Part shown: piece by piece, positions 33,710 to 45,400 of the stretch
How positions within the stretch are numbered: the stretch's first letter is position 1
Layout of the letters: each line of letters begins with the position of its first letter
DNA from: Amyelois transitella
Taxonomy: Eukaryota; Arthropoda; Insecta; Lepidoptera; Pyralidae
Assembly (NCBI RefSeq): GCF_032362555.1
Contig: NC_083514.1
Location: forward strand, 11,083,001 to 11,147,000
DNA: 64,000 bases
Direction: 5' to 3'
Notes under the pieces: generated by a model
What the model was told of the DNA's origin: nothing
The model's input: only the letters and a program-made list of their open reading frames with translations
Databases searched by the model: none
Program-made: the position numbers and the translations under genes

Positions 33710-33772
33710 ACCTACATCTTTCCTCGTGCCATGATCGCTGCATTTGCTTTGGCTTACACATTCATCAAAATT
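33710..33772 (-). mobile_element. LINE-L 3' end, diverged
   Basis: ACCTACATCTTTCCTCGTGC, then CATGATCGCTGCATTTGC and CACATTCATC follow the order of the LINE-L tail in reverse complement. Confidence 0.5.
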
Positions 33773-34347
33773 GATAAATCACCACGAACCAATGTGCAAT
33801 AAAACACATGTTCCAAACTCTACAAGTACAGCGACATACTGCCACGCTCAGCAAACGTAAACACCGGTCACAGGACCGACTGTTTGCAGTCAGAAATTAC
33901 CGTTGCATAGCTCTTTGCGGCCGCCGCGCCGTGGCGGTATTCTATCACGTTTTTAAACCCTGACAGAAAAGAGAAGTGCTATGATTTTTAGCGGTTGTGG
34001 ATTGTAACGCATGCTTTTAAAACAAAAGTGTTTTTAATTTATTGTTTAACAAATATCCATTCCATAGTTACAAGAATGCAAATGTGGCATAAAATTTGTT
34101 CAGAATTTTTAGACATAAAGTTACCCTTTTAACATCTAGCCGCGACTTCGACCAAAGCGTTGTTCCCATGAGAATTTCAATAAACATGTCAAATTTCAGC
34201 ATCTTGCAAGAAATAGTTTCGGCTTTGCGTTGTCCAAGTTTCATAACAAGAGAGCCTAACCCAGTTTAGATCATGATCAGCAACACATTCAGATGTCTAA
34301 AATTTGCATTTTCACGATTTTGACATTCAAAGATAACTTCGTAGACA

Positions 34348-34392
34348 GTTATTGCCCTGTAACGTACAGTCTGTACGTTACAGGGCAATAAC
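34348..34392. repeat. Perfect 22-bp palindrome with 1-base centre
   Basis: 34348-34369 and 34371-34392 are exact reverse complements around a single T (34370). It lies 35 bases upstream of a full SINE. Confidence 0.9.
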
Positions 34393-34427
34393 TTACACAT
34401 CATGATAGGATCATTCATAAGAACTTA

Positions 34428-34690
34428 CTGTGCCGTGTGGTTCCCGGCACCAATAGAAAAAAGAATAGGACTACTCCATCTCATCCCCACGGATGTTGTA
34501 AAAGGCGACTATGGGATTGGTTTATAGGTAAACTTGGGATTCTTCCTTTAGGCTATGGGCTAGCAACCTATCACTATTTGAATCTCAATTCTATCAAAAA
34601 GCCAAACAGCTGAACGTGGCCTTTCAGTCTTTTCAAGACTGTTGGCTCTGTCAACCGCGTAAGGGATATATACGTGATGCTATGTATGTA
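34428..34690 (+). mobile_element. Full-length TATG-tail SINE
   Basis: GTGCCGTGTGGTTCCCGGCA through TCAAGACTGTTGGCTCTGTC to GTGATGCTATGTATGTAC. A good reference copy in the sense orientation. Confidence 0.88.
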
Positions 34691-35504
34691 CTACTTAATC
34701 CAGTACTAAGATAACATCAGCACTAGTTAGCGTCTCAGCCTCCAGAATAGGGTCCCAAGACGGCGCCCTGGGCGCGACCTACATCCTTTCATTCCATTTG
34801 CCGTATCTCTGTTTGCCATCGCAATCGCTGGCTGCTGCCGCAATCTTCGCGAGGATCTTTATTTTTCAGCCTATGGTCGTGTCCCAATGAAGGTAATGTG
34901 GTGGAAAAATCATGAGGAAATCTTCCCATTAAGGCGACTGAATGTAGATATGTTGACTGACCATCATCAAAATTAGGGTGGGTTTCCTTGTCATGAAAGT
35001 CAGAAGCCGCGTCCAGAAGAGGTCGTTTTTAAATCCAAAGGCTTCTTTCGACATCTTTAAATTTCAATTAGAGATTAAATTCCGACTAAAACATATACGT
35101 AGAATTGAATTGTAAAGTAAGTACAGCATTGACATTTTTGCTATGATCGTGTTGTGCTGACAAATAATCTCCTTTTTCATCATCATCACCATATTACCTG
35201 GATAATTTGACGAGATTAGTGATTTTTACGCAGAGGGACTGTCGTTTTACCTGCGGAGTCTAGACCAAAAACTAGCCTCGGATATTTATGTTGTTGATTT
35301 AGCTTTGTTAGATTTGTTTGGCAGTTGAAAACGAATAATACATGTGAATGAATCGAAAAAATTGTGTGTGAAACCTTCATGGTTTTCTTTTCAATAATGA
35401 ACACCATGGTCATTGTTTATTGTGACAAAAAGGTTCAAAATAAGAGCTACTGCTCATTCTCTCCTATCATCAGGTGTGTCAAGTACTACATGTATCTTAT
35501 ATAT
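34691..35504. other. Non-coding DNA, no feature recognised
   Basis: No supported gene. A moderately GC-rich interval lies at about 34,730-34,860. Confidence 0.4.
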
Positions 35505-35608
35505 ATACATACATAAAATCGCGCCTCTTTCCCGGAGGGGTAGGCAGAGACTACCTCTTTCCACTTGCCACGATCTTTGTATACTTCCTTCGCTTCATAC
35601 ACATGTAT
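35505..35608 (-). mobile_element. LINE-L 3' end
   Basis: TACATACATAAAATCGCGCC and TCTTTCCCGGAGGGGTAGG, then CCACTTGCCACGATCTTTG on the minus strand. The encoded end reads [20 protein letters not shown] then PSGKEA. Confidence 0.7.
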
Positions 35609-35687
35609 CTTATATATGTATGTTTTATTTACAAGAAATAAACTTACATACTCACTGCACTCTCCGCTTTCACTTATTATAATTGTG

Positions 35688-35752
35688 AGGAAGGATGTGG
35701 TACCTCTACCTTCACTTCCGGGAAAGAGGGGTGACATTATGTACTCGTATGT
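35688..35752 (+). mobile_element. LINE-L 3' end, inverted partner
   Basis: GAAGGATGTGGTACCTCTACC, then TTCCGGGAAAGAGGGGTGAC and ATTATGTACTCGTATG. It faces away from the copy at 35505, so two tails lie back to back. Confidence 0.5.
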
Positions 35753-36162
35753 CTGTAAAATAATTTTCCGTCTATAATTTGAGTGCGGGATCAGCCGTAG
35801 GAACCAGAAATGAGAAATCATAGTTTTCCGTCAGCCCAGCACCAGCACATTCGGCGAGGGCCCTCGTCGTGAGAGGCAATTAGTGCGAGCGGCCAAGCAG
35901 ACGGCCCACACCCACTACCAGACAATACGCCCTTTGACGGACCCAGTGCGAATCTGACGTTAAAACGATGGGGATTTTGATTTTATTGAGCTGAATTTAT
36001 TTAACCCAATGGGCAAAAAAGAGTTGTTGTAAGTTTAACGCATCACAGAACAAATAGGTATAAGTGGAAGTACATTTAACAACCAGGGAGTTATTGTTTG
36101 AAGACGGATTAAAATTAAATTACATTTAGAGTCTTATAAATAATAAGTAGAAAACACTCAAA

Positions 36163-36254
36163 GAGCTGAACGTCGCCTTTCAGTCTTTTCGAGACTGTTG
36201 GCTCCGTATACCCCGTAAGGAATAAAGAGGTGATTGTATGTAAGTATATGTATG
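36163..36254 (+). mobile_element. TATG-tail SINE, 3' end only
   Basis: GCTGAACGTCGCCTTTCAGTC to TAAGGAATAAAGAGGTGATTG with a TATG-rich tail. Confidence 0.65.
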
Positions 36255-36701
36255 AGCACACATATAATCATTCAATAAGTACATTATAAAACCTACTATA
36301 ACAATTTAATTCCTGATTCAGCATAACTATTTATGTTCAGGCCATCTGTGTTTACACATATAAAATTATGAAATAATATCTACCGCATGTATGACGTAAC
36401 CAATGTAGGTATCATTCTTTATTGCTGCAAAATTTCAATCAAATCCATTCGGTATTTTGAAATTTTCACATGTCCATAAAACTTATCTTACACCAACCAA
36501 ATTTGTCTTTGACAATTTAACATGTTATTTGACCAATAAAATCATTCGCCCATTACCCACGGCACTCTCATACAAATATTTACTTTGCCTCAAAACCTAT
36601 CTAGGCCCATCACGAACACACAGCAATCGTACGAAATTACACGAGCAAATCGCTCGCCACATCCTGAAATCAGACTGAAATTTAATAATCCACAATCAAC
36701 T

Positions 36702-36881
36702 TTAATTTGAAAGAAATTGGGATAAATTTCCTTCGACGTCTGACAAGTCTCGAAGGGTACAGTCGCCCCCAATATTGATAGAAGACACAATTTCCGGTGC
36801 TAGACGCAAACAGTCCTCCATTCCGAACAATTTAATTGTAATTGCAAGATTTTGAAGCGTGAAATATTGTTCTACCGTCAT
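36702..36881 (-). other. 59-codon open frame, unassigned
   Basis: Starts MTVEQYFTLQNLAITIKLFG and ends NLSQFLSN. Codon choice looks plausible for coding DNA. I recognise no family, and no splice partner was found. It starts about 75 bases downstream of the minus-strand tRNA-Gly gene. Could be a lone exon or chance. Confidence 0.2.
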
Positions 36882-36954
36882 GATTTTCTCTCTCTTAGTG
36901 AAGAGTGTTCCCGACAAACAAAATGCGTAAATAAAAAACAAGTCGCAAAAAGTG

Positions 36955-37026
36955 TGCGTTGGCCGGGAATCGAACCCGGATCAACTGCTTGGAAGGCAAC
37001 TATGCTCACCATTACACCACCAACGC
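36955..37026 (-). tRNA. tRNA-Gly (anticodon UCC)
   Basis: A 72-base cloverleaf on the minus strand: acceptor GCGTTGG pairs with CCAACGC, with discriminator A at 36955. The anticodon TCC is at 36993-36991, in the loop CTTCCAA. The T-arm GGGTTCGATTCCC provides the B-box, and GGTGTAATGG lies at the A-box. A run of five T (36951-36947 on the minus strand) is the pol III terminator. It is nearly identical to the gene at 54636. Confidence 0.95.
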
Positions 37027-40000
37027 CGTGGAACACTTAGCGAAATAACAAAATAATTTTTATAGCATTTTTCTGATTAGGTTAATATTTTTTTTACATT
37101 ACTTAACTGATTTATTACAATACTTTACGCATACTATACGTTTTTCGCATATTATCATGTTATCTTTGTACCGTATGGTTCATAGCACTTTTATTTTTAC
37201 CAAAAATATCGTTCGTTAGATGCGACTAAGGGAATAAGAAACATATTAATTTAAGTGTTACTATTGCCATGATAATTTTTTATTGAAGAAAAGACATTCG
37301 TAGGAGTACATTCATTGTTTGCCACCTTAATTATTTCCCACGCAGATTGAAAATGTCAAACATGGAAAGAGTTATGAATTCGGAATTGTTCTTTTAAGTG
37401 CATGCGCTATCGCTTTTATTTAAATAAAAAAAATAAGTACCTACCTGAATGTGATAAGATTATCTCATTTAAATATTAGTAAGTACCTACTTAAAAGTTG
37501 TGAAGATGGGTATATACCCAGGTTAGTACGTTACGTAACGTACCTAAGTTTCAAGATTCTCAAATATTACTGCTGGAAATGCTTTTAACATCAAACAATC
37601 TCCATCAAAGCTAATTCAAAAATACAAACTGCACTTGAACCGACGCACTAGAGCCCCCTTACGGCCGACCAGCTTCATGCTAATATTAAAAGTAATACCA
37701 GCTCAAACGATATCACTATAAAGCTAATTAAAGTTGCAATGACACTACACTGCATCTTAACCCGTGCCCGCGGTAGACAATGCGCGGCGCGGCGCGGCGA
37801 GGCGGAGGCTCGAGAGCGCCCTGTAATCAGGGCTAATAGAAGCGTGTGTGCTTTGATCTGCGCCTCAAAGAGAGACGAGGGCCGAACTCACGACTCAGCC
37901 GGAGAAAAGTTAGACACGGCAAATGTCGTTTAAAGTTTCCCCGACTTTATAAGTTTTCCGATTTCCATGTGATTTGGGATTTAAGGTCTTATCTGTATTT
38001 GTATCGAAATTTTGCTATGTGAAAATCAAGTTGAGATTTTTCAGTTTGTGTGTCTAACAGTTTTTAAATAATTTACTTACTTTACGATATATGTTTATAA
38101 TTCAAATTATTTGACGTCATGCGTCGCTAAAACTAAAAATCCAATTTCTTTCATCGTCATGTATGGAATTGAGGTACTAAAGGCAAGATATTATTGCCAA
38201 TGCATTGGCGATGTTGGATCAAATTCATAAATATTTGATTCTATAACTTGTAAGTCTACAACTGAAAACTATTAATACATAAAATACAGAATAATAATAA
38301 TACTTTGATTAGCCCATCATCCGATACCTCAGTGCTGATTTAGATACTTTATGCCTGCTTCGTAAGTATAAACACAAAGTGGACAGATCTGTCCCATCCT
38401 CGCTCTACTAAATTGCAAGCCAAGGTACAGAAACAGTGAAGAGTGTAAGCGTTGCAAGTGCAATATTGTTTTCTTTCTGCTTTGCGCGTGCCGCGTCGTG
38501 TAATTGATTCTTTTGTGCGGCAACCGCGGGCAGATCGCATCGGACCCATTCATATTCAACAGTTAGGTGACGTTTAGCGTGTCCTGTTTAATTGGTTTCC
38601 TTATTCCAGAACAATGGGAAGGGCCCCTTGTTATGATTAATTTCGATTGTCAAGATTTCGTTTGTACGGACTTGGCTGGATGTGAAAAAAAATTATGGTA
38701 ATTACATTCACAATAAAAAAAGAATTGCAACATATTAAACAAATTAATGTAACCTTAAAAACAAAAGATTATTTCTCATTTACTTATGTAAAAATAATGA
38801 TATGTTACGGGAAATATATAAAAAACAAATGCAACTAAAACTCCACAGTTCCGGTACTAATTTAGAACTGTATTTTTTCTTTAAAACAAATATATTTAAA
38901 CAATTGCTCTTCAAATCGTTTTACGGTCGTCACTTTTTTATTTTCGTTTTGGCTGATAATCTTTGTGGCCAGTTACGAATATAAAAAGGTTGCTTATTTC
39001 CAGACAACATGTCATTTTATATAAACAATAGCTTCTGTTTGTAATATTCCTATGTCCTGAAATTCGAAAATCCTTACTTAGTTCATAAATAGTCCGGATT
39101 CAAACATTTACATATCCTGTACGAGTCACGTAATCCAAAGTAAATAGACGTGGGCACATCACACATTACAATTAGCATACTCATGTATACATTCCTGTTG
39201 ATCGTTCCAGCTATCAATATGTACACGTGTTAGCAAACACGCTGAGCCCTACCGAAAAGGAAATAATCCCGTTATTGATTACATTATCGCAAATAAACAT
39301 CGTTATCGGCTGAACCACCGACAGCCGGAGTTTCGACAGTGATTGATACAATCGCACATATTTATATATGCTCAACTCGACCGATAACCGATTTGATTTT
39401 TATTGCCAGAACACATTTACGTGTGTTTCTATTTATAACTGCTAAATGATAGCATCAACGAATGTAATAATATTTTATCAGTTTGCTACAAATAACGTTG
39501 GATAGGTTCAACAGTTATAGTAAAGGAATTTCAGTTTACAATAGCTTGTTTAAAAGTTCTAAAGAAATTAAATAGATTCGTATAATCTGATTCTGAGCAC
39601 CAAAACCTAGATAATAACTGAAACATTTTTGTTTTAATAAATATCAAGTGATCGTACACTACATAGTCGCTTTTGTTTACATACGCCATTTTGTTTATTT
39701 GATGACGGTTTAACTGCATTAAACTAGTTCAACATAAAATACGTGTTACATTCTCCATGAGCTGTTGACGTTTCTACAACATTAGTGGGTTAAACAGCGA
39801 TAATTAACATTAACCTTGAAACATAATGCAGCATATAAAAATACCACAATTAAAGCGAACGCATTAACACATCATCGTGACCGTTTCGACCCGAACAACG
39901 CGGGCCAATGAAAACAAACTGATAGAATTATTATCCACGTATTCTGTTACTTTATTACTATTTACTAATGCTACTAATGTATGGTGACGTTCACAGAAAC

Positions 40001-40220
40001 CAGACTGGTTCACAATATATCTGTTAGCGCGAACGTCCGCTCGTTGAAAATACACCATCTGTTTAAATAAAAACTGCTCTTGAGTTATGGTAAAGTCGGC
40101 TTTGGGTTTGAAGCGGACGTCATTTATTATTAAGAAAATTTTCTAAGATCTTTTCATTGTTTAGTTGGAAAAAAAAAAACGAAATACCTAAATACCACTT
40201 GCATAAATTAATTAGTGTGA
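37027..40220. other. Non-coding DNA with a GC-rich patch
   Basis: No gene supported. A CpG-rich patch (about 37,755-37,880, GCGCGGCGCGGCGCGGCGAGG) stands out in AT-rich DNA and might be regulatory. The open frame across it (37739-37933) is likely a GC artefact. Confidence 0.4.
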
Positions 40221-40739
40221 AGTAAGAAATATGTAGTCACCATTTGATTAAATCTCAATATTAAGTCATACTCAAAAATGTGGCCGTTCCCGTGAGGATC
40301 AAAGACATCACATAATAATATGTTTATATACTAGAGAGTAACTGTAGCCACAAATAACCGTACTTACATAATTTATAGTGTTTAGTAAAAAGTGTTCTCA
40401 TATTTTATTTTAACCTAATAAAATAACAATCATAATTTTTCATATTTGCTAACCTAGAAATGCGACCATTCAAATTTCTATGGTTGCCAATTACGAGTAA
40501 AATCAAACGTTAACAAAATATCATAAAAAAACAAACTTCATCACAAAAAAAATCTTACAAAACACAATCAAATTTTAACAATGCAATTTCCTAGCGCTAA
40601 AATCAGTGGTTTAGTTCCAAATCGGCCGAGTGCAGCGCTGGCGTCGGCAGGCGAGGCGAGGCGACCGCGACCACGCGTCAGCACTGACGGGTTGCAATTT
40701 CCGAACCGTCAGTTAAGGGTAACAAGCATGGCGCCCTCA

Positions 40740-40973
40740 TCAAATTCCCCCTTATTTCCTCTGCATGTTCTAGTATATGTCACAATTTTATTTGTGATAC
40801 CGTATAAAAATGCTCAGCGCCTATTGAATGTACAGCACAAAGCACAGGCATTTCGTAGCAGCTTTCGTTATGCCGCCACGAAATGTTCGAATAACATTCC
40901 ACCTCTCTTTAGAAATTGTCCCTCTCTTAAATCTAATAAAAAATATATTCTGAATATACAGAAGTCACGTTAA
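40740..40973 (+). pseudogene. LINE ORF2 C-terminal fragment
   Basis: The frame ends RSSFRYAATKCSNNIPPLFR then NCPSLKSNKKYILNIQKSR. It has the pattern of the very C-terminus of CR1/Jockey-type ORF2 (an FRY.A...WNNIPP..R...SL..FK pattern). The upstream part of the same open frame is GC-rich unrelated sequence, so the long ORF is a fusion by chance. Confidence 0.5.
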
Positions 40974-41670
40974 GCTGTGCTGTGTTGTCTTTATTTGTTC
41001 TATATAATAGTTATGATACCTTCGTCTGATTCACTCTCTGATGACACAATAATGTCCTAACCATAATCTTTCTTCCCCTATATATATTGATAGTGTAATA
41101 AAATAAACAAATATTATATAGACACGGTTCAGTGTGTCGTCGCAGTGCGCAGTGGTACCTACTTCATGACTGACCGGTGTCCCCGGCAGTCGGGGTGTTG
41201 TATAATGCCTCGACACAAGCTGAGTGGACATCGGATTAATAATACAATTTAGGCAAATGTTAGTTTTTACTTAAGTACTTTAGTATAAGATATATTTGTG
41301 TGATACTAAAAAACTTTTATTCATTCATTCATTCAAATGTGATAAGATAGGTAGGTAAGTACTTCTTAAGAAAAATTAAGAAATAGAATTCCATTGAACT
41401 GAGGCAAGAGGACGATCGGAATACTAGGTCAGTAAGGTCAGTCTGACCTCCGCAACCTTGGATGGATTATCAGACAGAAGTTAAACATAGAGTATTTTTT
41501 TCTGGAATTTCCCTTGAGCGTTGATGAAGATATTAGTAATTTGTAATTGATAACGCTCTCAAAATGCATGAAATAGAATGACCATATAAAAAAAATAACC
41601 TTTTTTTCATTTTACTAGTTTAGTCCCCAAATAACCTTAAAAAAATATATTTATTCAACACAAAAAAGTC

Positions 41671-41687
41671 CGCCCCCGGGTGGGCTC

Positions 41688-41724
<37 letters not shown>

Positions 41725-41744
41725 GCCGATTGCGCCACGGAGGC
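41671..41744 (-). tRNA. tRNA-Asn (anticodon GUU)
   Basis: 74 bases on the minus strand: acceptor GCCTCCG with CGGGGGC (one G-U pair). A-box TGGCGCAATCGG, anticodon GTT at 41710-41708 in CTGTTAA, T-arm GGTTCGAGCCC. Six T follow (41667-41662 on the minus strand). The body matches the conserved animal tRNA-Asn closely. It lies about 500 bases upstream of, and divergent from, the BTB-BACK-TLDc start codon. Confidence 0.95.
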
Positions 41745-42059
41745 ACTTGCTCTCTCTTTCGAAATTACACATCTAATTTTATGTAAACACTTGCAATCTT
41801 AAAAGACAAGGATAGCGATATCGCCAACACCATTTTTACCTGAGCAAAATGAAACCTGTTTTTGAACTATTTCAAAGAACATACCCACGTTCAAGTTATT
41901 GTGTTTTCAATGAACACACAACAAGAAATTCTCATAGATTTTTAAGCTGTGCTTGTTGGATTCTCGATCTTGCAAAGAAGTTACTTGAATGCTCAAGTTA
42001 CGCTTTGAGGTTATGTTGATGTTGTCAAGTTTTGTGTTGAGTTTTCGGTTCATTAAAAC

Positions 42060-42253
42060 TGCAAAATTTTACTCTTTATATAAATAGTGTGTTTCTACTT
42101 ACATCTTAGTGTATTAAAAGGATTCAACTACAATCTTTACTTTTCACCAATTTGTTTTTAATCGATTGATCTGTGTTTTTGGACTAAAAGATTGGCGGCG
42201 GCGTTGGTGTTTTGTTTTATTTACAAAAATTTTAATATTTTTTATCTGTGAAA
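42060..42253 (+). promoter_or_regulatory. Likely 5' UTR and promoter of the BTB-BACK-TLDc gene
   Basis: A TATA-like TTTATATAAATA lies at about 42,074-42,085. AT-rich sequence follows to the start codon, whose context is GAAAATGGC (A at -3, G at +4). No transcription start was proven. Confidence 0.35.
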
Positions 42254-42429
42254 ATGGCAAATCGTGTGCCTGGTGCGTGCTGTGCTGCATCCGTTGAGCG
42301 CGCTGGTTTGCCTGGATTGCTTCGTGACCTACAACGGCTTGCGGAAGATCATGACTCCGCTGACATTGTTTTTATTTTGGGAACAGTTGAAGAAAAAATT
42401 TACGCACACAAAATAATAATGATGGCAAG
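42254..42429 (+). CDS. BTB-BACK-TLDc exon 1 (start codon, first half of BTB)
   Basis: Encodes [20 protein letters not shown] to AHKIIMMAR, including the BTB core pattern D-x-x-F-x-L with AHK. The donor is AAG|GTAAGC and the exon ends in phase 2. The next coding exon is 11.5 kb away. An antisense tRNA-Glu begins 31 bases after the donor. Confidence 0.85.
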
Positions 42430-45400
42430 GTAAGCAAAAAAAAGAACTTCAAAAAGTACTTTCCCGTACCGGGAATCGAACCCGAGCCTCCTGGGTGAAA
42501 GCCAGGTATCCTAGCCACTAGACCATACGGGAGATGAAGAGAATAACGAAAATTCACTATAATAGCTGCAAGCAAAAAAGATATTTGTAGCATTTATTTT
42601 TAAGATTTGTGTGATTAGATGAAAAAATACCTACTTACTAGTAACTTTCTCTCAAATCACCAAGGTAGGCAGAACCTCCTATCTTTTAACCTATAAATTA
42701 CATCATTCAGTAAATACGTTAAAAACGAATAAAATAATAGCATTTTAGCTTATCGGAAAATAATATTTCGTACTGTACAAAATTTTGTAATATTATAATT
42801 TTAGTCGCCACTCGTAGGTCCATTTTATTTATAGGATTATTACGTCTGGCGTATAATTTAGGCAACTATTTTCAACGCCTTACAGAAAGTCAGCAGCAAT
42901 GAGACTGCGCGGCAAATTGCTGGCTTTCAGTAGATCGCTGCGAATTTCTCTGTTTCAGATGCAAATGCTTTTAACCCGCGCGAAGACGCAATTTGCCCCA
43001 TTACCCAGAACAAGCTCACAAAGAGATGCGACAAATATTTTAATGTATAATTCATTTTGGTCAACTTCTATTAGTTTTATTTATATTGTGCCCGGCACGT
43101 AAGTTGAAACTTATTTCTTCTCTGAACGCTTACTTATCTTTTCTTTGTACTTTATATTAGAGTGAGACATAAACATGACAATCTGTGGCACAAGTAGCTC
43201 CATCTATTAAATGATTTATGAAACCTATTAGAAGGTTTTCCTCACTAGGTGGCAGTATATGTATTTTGTAACGTAATGAAAAAAAAAACCATTTTCTTAT
43301 TCTGTCGTAAGAATAAAAGTAAACTAACAAGCAGCATAAAACATATGTACATATCAAAAGAGGCTGCTAATTTCCATACAAATAGCCACTGTCCAGTTTA
43401 CGAACATGTGGTGAAAGGCACAAAAACGCCAAGTCCCAACTCCGAACTCGTCCAACTTATGCGAAAACTTGCCGAATGTATTTGTTAGAGTAAATTGGAA
43501 AAATAACTCTATATTCGCTTTCGCCGCGAAACTTTGTTATTCAAGTTGATATACGAGGTTAGTTTCCTAGTTTGTACCCATTCATACTTTTTATTGGATG
43601 ATGTTATAATATGCTATAATATTTTGTGGTGATATGTGGCTTCTACTTTATTTTCGTAAAGAAGCCCTAATATTTTCGATACACTTTAAGGTTTTAATTT
43701 ATTCAACAGCATACATACTTTAGCATATTTATTTCGTCAAAATAGTGTTGTATAAAGTATTAATTAATTTTGGGAATAAATCATATAATTGGTGCACTTG
43801 TTTTCATAACCAAAATAGAATCTGACCAAAGCATGCCATGCAAGCAAATAAACTGGTATTTTTGTAAAAAAAATTACTTACTTCATTGTAATATACAACG
43901 ATAGCGCTGATAATTGCTATACAGTATAAGCAATATTCTCAAGCAAATTGATACTTAGCCGCAGCTGCATGCCGTCGCCTAGCGTACCTGCTACTTTATG
44001 TGATTAATTTTAAAAGTTGGGACTTGGCGCGCGCACCGCCGCGCAATCAATCTTCCGCGATAAGCGTCCGCTTCTTATTAAATTATAATTTGTATACAAC
44101 ACTCTCATTAATCCTTAAACGTCGACAGTGTTTCTGAAGTAAGTTTACTGCATAAAATTCCACTAGGATATATAAATCACTGGTTTATTAAATCACAATT
44201 TTCTACTGTATAATAACATCACACTTATTCTAAATTAGCGAATTATAAATGGATACCTACGAACCTAGCTAGGTATTTCTATGATGAAATTAAGATTTTA
44301 AGTTATCCTATCATATAAAGGATAGTTTAAATCAATACTTGTACGTACTCCAAAAATTATAAGACTGTACTACTATAAAATATATTTTTCCCAACAAATA
44401 CTTTCAAAATGAAACACTACTTGCAGGAGCGTCTCATCCAGGTTTCACGGCTGTATCAATAGGTGTTTACTTAGAGGGTGTCGGGGTACCGGGGCCGGAT
44501 TATTCCAGACTTAATTACAAGCTAGGAGCCTGATTGATGATTCAATGACGGCGCGGGAGATAATCTGCGTCAGTCTATACATAGGAGAATACTGCTGTCT
44601 AATGTTTTGGTCCATCAAATTCATTGGCACGTGTTCTTATTAAGCATTTGAGGGTTTTGACAGGTAATTGTATTTATCACTACATAGTATAAAACAAAGT
44701 CGCTATTTTAGTCTGTTTGTCTGTATGCTTAAATCTTTAAAATTACGCAACGGATTTTGATGCCGTTTTTTGTAACAAGTAGAGTGATCCAAGAGGAAGG
44801 TTTTTATGTATAATAACATTTATAATTTTGCACCCGTACGAAGCCGAGGCGGGTCGCTAGTTGATAATATTTTTATTTGTGGACTTTTATAGATAAACAT
44901 TCAATGTCGCTCTTTCCTAATAATCTATCTTTAGCATTAGCATCATTGAGCTTTAGTACTAGCGGAAACGATGCTTCAGGTCGACCGCTACCCAAGGGAA
45001 GATCTTCCGCCAGGCTAGGTGCCATGCCTGGGGAACCGCGGCTCCAACGGTCCGTCTGAGGTCTTCCCAAACTCCTGTGCAGGAGTTGGAGTGAATGGTC
45101 AGGGTTTTTTTACCCTCTTCATTGGCTTCTTCGCTGCCTACGGCTGTAGGCAGGTCAATGGGGCGGCCGTGGCGGCCTGGGTCTTCTTCTTCTTTCTTCT
45201 GGGAGTTCCCATCGGCGGCGGCGTCGTCACTGAGCGACGACGTCTGCCGCAAGGCAGCGAGGTGAGGGCTTCACGCGACGGTCCGGAGGGCGGGCATGGA
45301 GCGGCGCGATGCCGCGCAGGTGGTCGTGTGATGATGCGTCCGCCCTCTCGAACATCTTCGCGGCCAGCCTGGCCACAAAGTCGTCTAGGCCCTCCCACTT

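Noticed and set aside
37739..37933. Arginine-rich 64-codon frame
   Set aside because: It reflects a GCG/CGC-rich patch lacking stops; no coding evidence.
40581..40740. N-terminal part of the 130-codon plus-strand frame
   Set aside because: GC-rich sequence with no domain, joined by chance to a LINE C-terminus further on.
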